Shown piece after piece: positions 6,727 to 8,133 of a DNA stretch of 8,133 nt. The stretch covers positions 1 to 8,133 of the forward strand of contig CAIJTL010001171.1 in NCBI GenBank assembly GCA_903823545.1, in the 5' to 3' direction. A program made the translations under genes and the position numbers. Under the pieces are notes generated by a model. The model saw nothing but the letters and a program-made list of their open reading frames with translations, ran no database searches and was not told where the DNA came from. The DNA comes from an uncultured Planctomycetaceae bacterium (GTDB taxonomy: Bacteria > Planctomycetota > Planctomycetia > Planctomycetales > Planctomycetaceae). How positions within the stretch are numbered: position 1 is the stretch's first letter; each line of letters starts with the position of its first letter.

Positions 6727-8133
6727 TTACTTCAACTGCATCGGAATCGTGCCACTCCAGTTTGGGGGCGGTTCCCCGTTGTTGGCCATGATGTAAATTC
6801 GCAAGTACTCCCGCACCCGATCCGTCGCGGGAATCTCCTCTAATTGATCCAAGGCTTCTTGCCAATTTCCCGCCGCAAAAGAATCCCAAGCTTGTTCGTA
6901 CAACACAATGTCAGCATCCGACAAGTTGTCTTCGTGGCTCGACGGCAGAAGCAACTGTGAAATAGTGATTTCGTGATTCATTCCTGCCGGACGAAAACGC
7001 CCGATTCGGCGGATACGCCCTTCGTGCGGAGGTAAGTGTTGCCGCGCGTATTCTGCAACTGGCTCATCAACCAAAATTGGCGTGCCGAATTGCTTCGTCA
7101 TCCCTTCCAAGCGAGAGCCGACGTTAACTGTTGGGCCAAAGATGCCCACCTTAGTTTGCTCGACCGTTCCGATTTGACCCGCGATCGCGCGTCCGTAGGA
7201 TAGGCCGATGCCAACCTGAAATCCCGAAAGAATGTGGGTTGAATCACGCATTGCATTCAGAAATTCGCGATGAATGTGCAGGGCTGCTCGACATGCTGAA
7301 AGTCGATCGTCTTCTTGAAGCGTCGGCCATCCCCAGAAGCCGAGGGCCGCATCACCTAAAAAGTCGCCAGTAACTCCGTCGTATTTGCTGATGCCGCAAC
7401 TCATCACACCTAATGCATTGCTGACGCGATCAAGTAGTTCACGGAGGTTTTCTTGCGATTGCTCCGACTTCTTTGAGAAACCGCGAATATCGCAGAACAG
7501 GACTGTGATGTCAGCCACTTGCGGCTCAATTCGTTTCGCCATGTCGGCGTCACGTAGGGCTTCCATGACTGCCGGAGAAAAGAATCGACTGAGTCCGGCT
7601 TGTTGTTTGGAAAGGACTCGAACCGTTCGAATGCTGCCGATGAACTCAGTCAGCAACTCTGCGAAACGAAGATCGCCCTTGAGATGTTCTTCTTGAACCG
7701 TGGTCCCCATTCGTTGTTGTTGCTGGCCCGAAACGTAGACACACCAACCTTTGCAGCCTTCTTCTTTGAATGGCTTACAGAAGGCCCAATCGAGCGAACC
7801 GCTAACGGTAAATGCCGGATTGCTCTCATCTTTGTCTTTCCAGATATGCAGTAGTCCGACGCCCAGTTGCAGCGCCTTCAGCATCAAGCGGCGGCTGGGA
7901 GTAAACCTTCCAACTTCTTCGCCGCGAGCGTCCCAACGCATCATTTTTGGGCGAGCAGTCTCGCTCATTTCCTCAAAATGAACGACAGCCGCTGCTTCGG
8001 CATTCGGGATTCCTTCGAGCAAAAGTCGAACGACGCTGTTGGCCAACTCCTCGTCCTGAGTCGTCTGTGCGATCATTTTCGGAAGTTTGGCGAGCTCTTC
8101 CAAACGCAAATCGGCGTCTTGAAACGAGACACG
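6727..8133 (-). CDS. GAF-class III nucleotide cyclase, 5' end outside window
   Basis: The frame is open to the window edge. The first in-window start candidate is a TTG at 8107-8109, and the residues before it (RVSFQDADL) continue the protein, so the gene starts upstream; related planctomycete proteins often begin with an FHA domain (recollection). Numbering from that TTG: GAF-like sensor domain at about 10-165, class III cyclase domain 198-355, helical TPR-like tail 395-460. Both metal Asp residues are present (D207 in FCDIRGF, D253 in GDAALGF), as are the transition-state N329 and R333 (VNVGSR). The base-recognition positions differ from adenylate cyclases: D249 where Lys is expected and G322 where Asp/Thr is expected. 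It should therefore be catalytic as a homodimer, but its substrate (ATP, GTP or other) is open. It lies 42 nt upstream of a phosphodiesterase-like gene, probably in one operon. Confidence 0.88.
   Translation of the reverse strand, partial: RVSFQDADLRLEELAKLPKMIAQTTQDEELANSVVRLLLEGIPNAEAAAVVHFEEMSETARPKMMRWDARGEEVGRFTPSRRLMLKALQLGVGLLHIWKDKDESNPAFTVSGSLDWAFCKPFKEEGCKGWCVYVSGQQQQRMGTTVQEEHLKGDLRFAELLTEFIGSIRTVRVLSKQQAGLSRFFSPAVMEALRDADMAKRIEPQVADITVLFCDIRGFSKKSEQSQENLRELLDRVSNALGVMSCGISKYDGVTGDFLGDAALGFWGWPTLQEDDRLSACRAALHIHREFLNAMRDSTHILSGFQVGIGLSYGRAIAGQIGTVEQTKVGIFGPTVNVGSRLEGMTKQFGTPILVDEPVAEYARQHLPPHEGRIRRIGRFRPAGMNHEITISQLLLPSSHEDNLSDADIVLYEQAWDSFAAGNWQEALDQLEEIPATDRVREYLRIYIMANNGEPPPNWSGTIPMQLK

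Noticed and set aside
5911..8133. Pycsar-type antiphage system (cyclase plus effector)
   Set aside because: The neighbour is a phosphodiesterase-like enzyme, not a nucleotide-gated effector, and the cyclase has a GAF sensor and the tail of ordinary planctomycete signalling cyclases.

Overview
The window looks like chromosomal DNA of a planctomycete, most likely a Pirellulaceae member of the Rhodopirellula/Blastopirellula type. The evidence is the set of gene families: a DUF1501 protein, a DUF58 protein, a very large RND/MMPL transporter, and a GAF plus class III cyclase protein with the C-terminal tail I associate with planctomycetes. The intergenic spaces also hold short palindromic elements of a kind I recall from these genomes. 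The assignment is by recognition only; no search was run.

Left part, + strand (1-2647): the 3' part of a DUF1501 gene, a small DUF486 membrane protein, and a DUF58 (von Willebrand A-like) gene. Three different inverted-repeat elements occupy the spaces after these genes: a 107-bp element with 30-nt arms (1004-1110), a 101-bp element whose arms are built from a degenerate 7-bp tandem repeat and which supplies the stop codon of the DUF486 gene (1574-1674), and an 84-bp element (2660-2743) between two convergent genes.

Right part, - strand (2753-8133), read from right to left: a GAF-class III nucleotide cyclase (5' end outside the window), a metallo-beta-lactamase-fold protein resembling class II cyclic-nucleotide phosphodiesterases 42 nt downstream and in the same reading frame, then after 140 nt a 1005-residue RND/MMPL transporter. 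The cyclase and phosphodiesterase look like a make-and-break pair for a cyclic nucleotide, probably cotranscribed. The transporter may or may not belong to the same unit.

Most notable points: (1) the cyclase keeps both metal-binding Asp residues and the transition-state Asn/Arg, but the two base-recognition positions are Asp and Gly instead of the adenylate cyclase pair Lys and Asp/Thr, so its nucleotide product is uncertain; (2) it sits next to a likely dedicated phosphodiesterase; (3) the transporter carries an apparent internal duplication of a transmembrane hairpin, giving about 14 predicted membrane segments instead of 12; (4) three unrelated palindromic elements sit in three successive intergenic gaps. 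No tRNA, rRNA, CRISPR array, transposase or integrase gene was seen.
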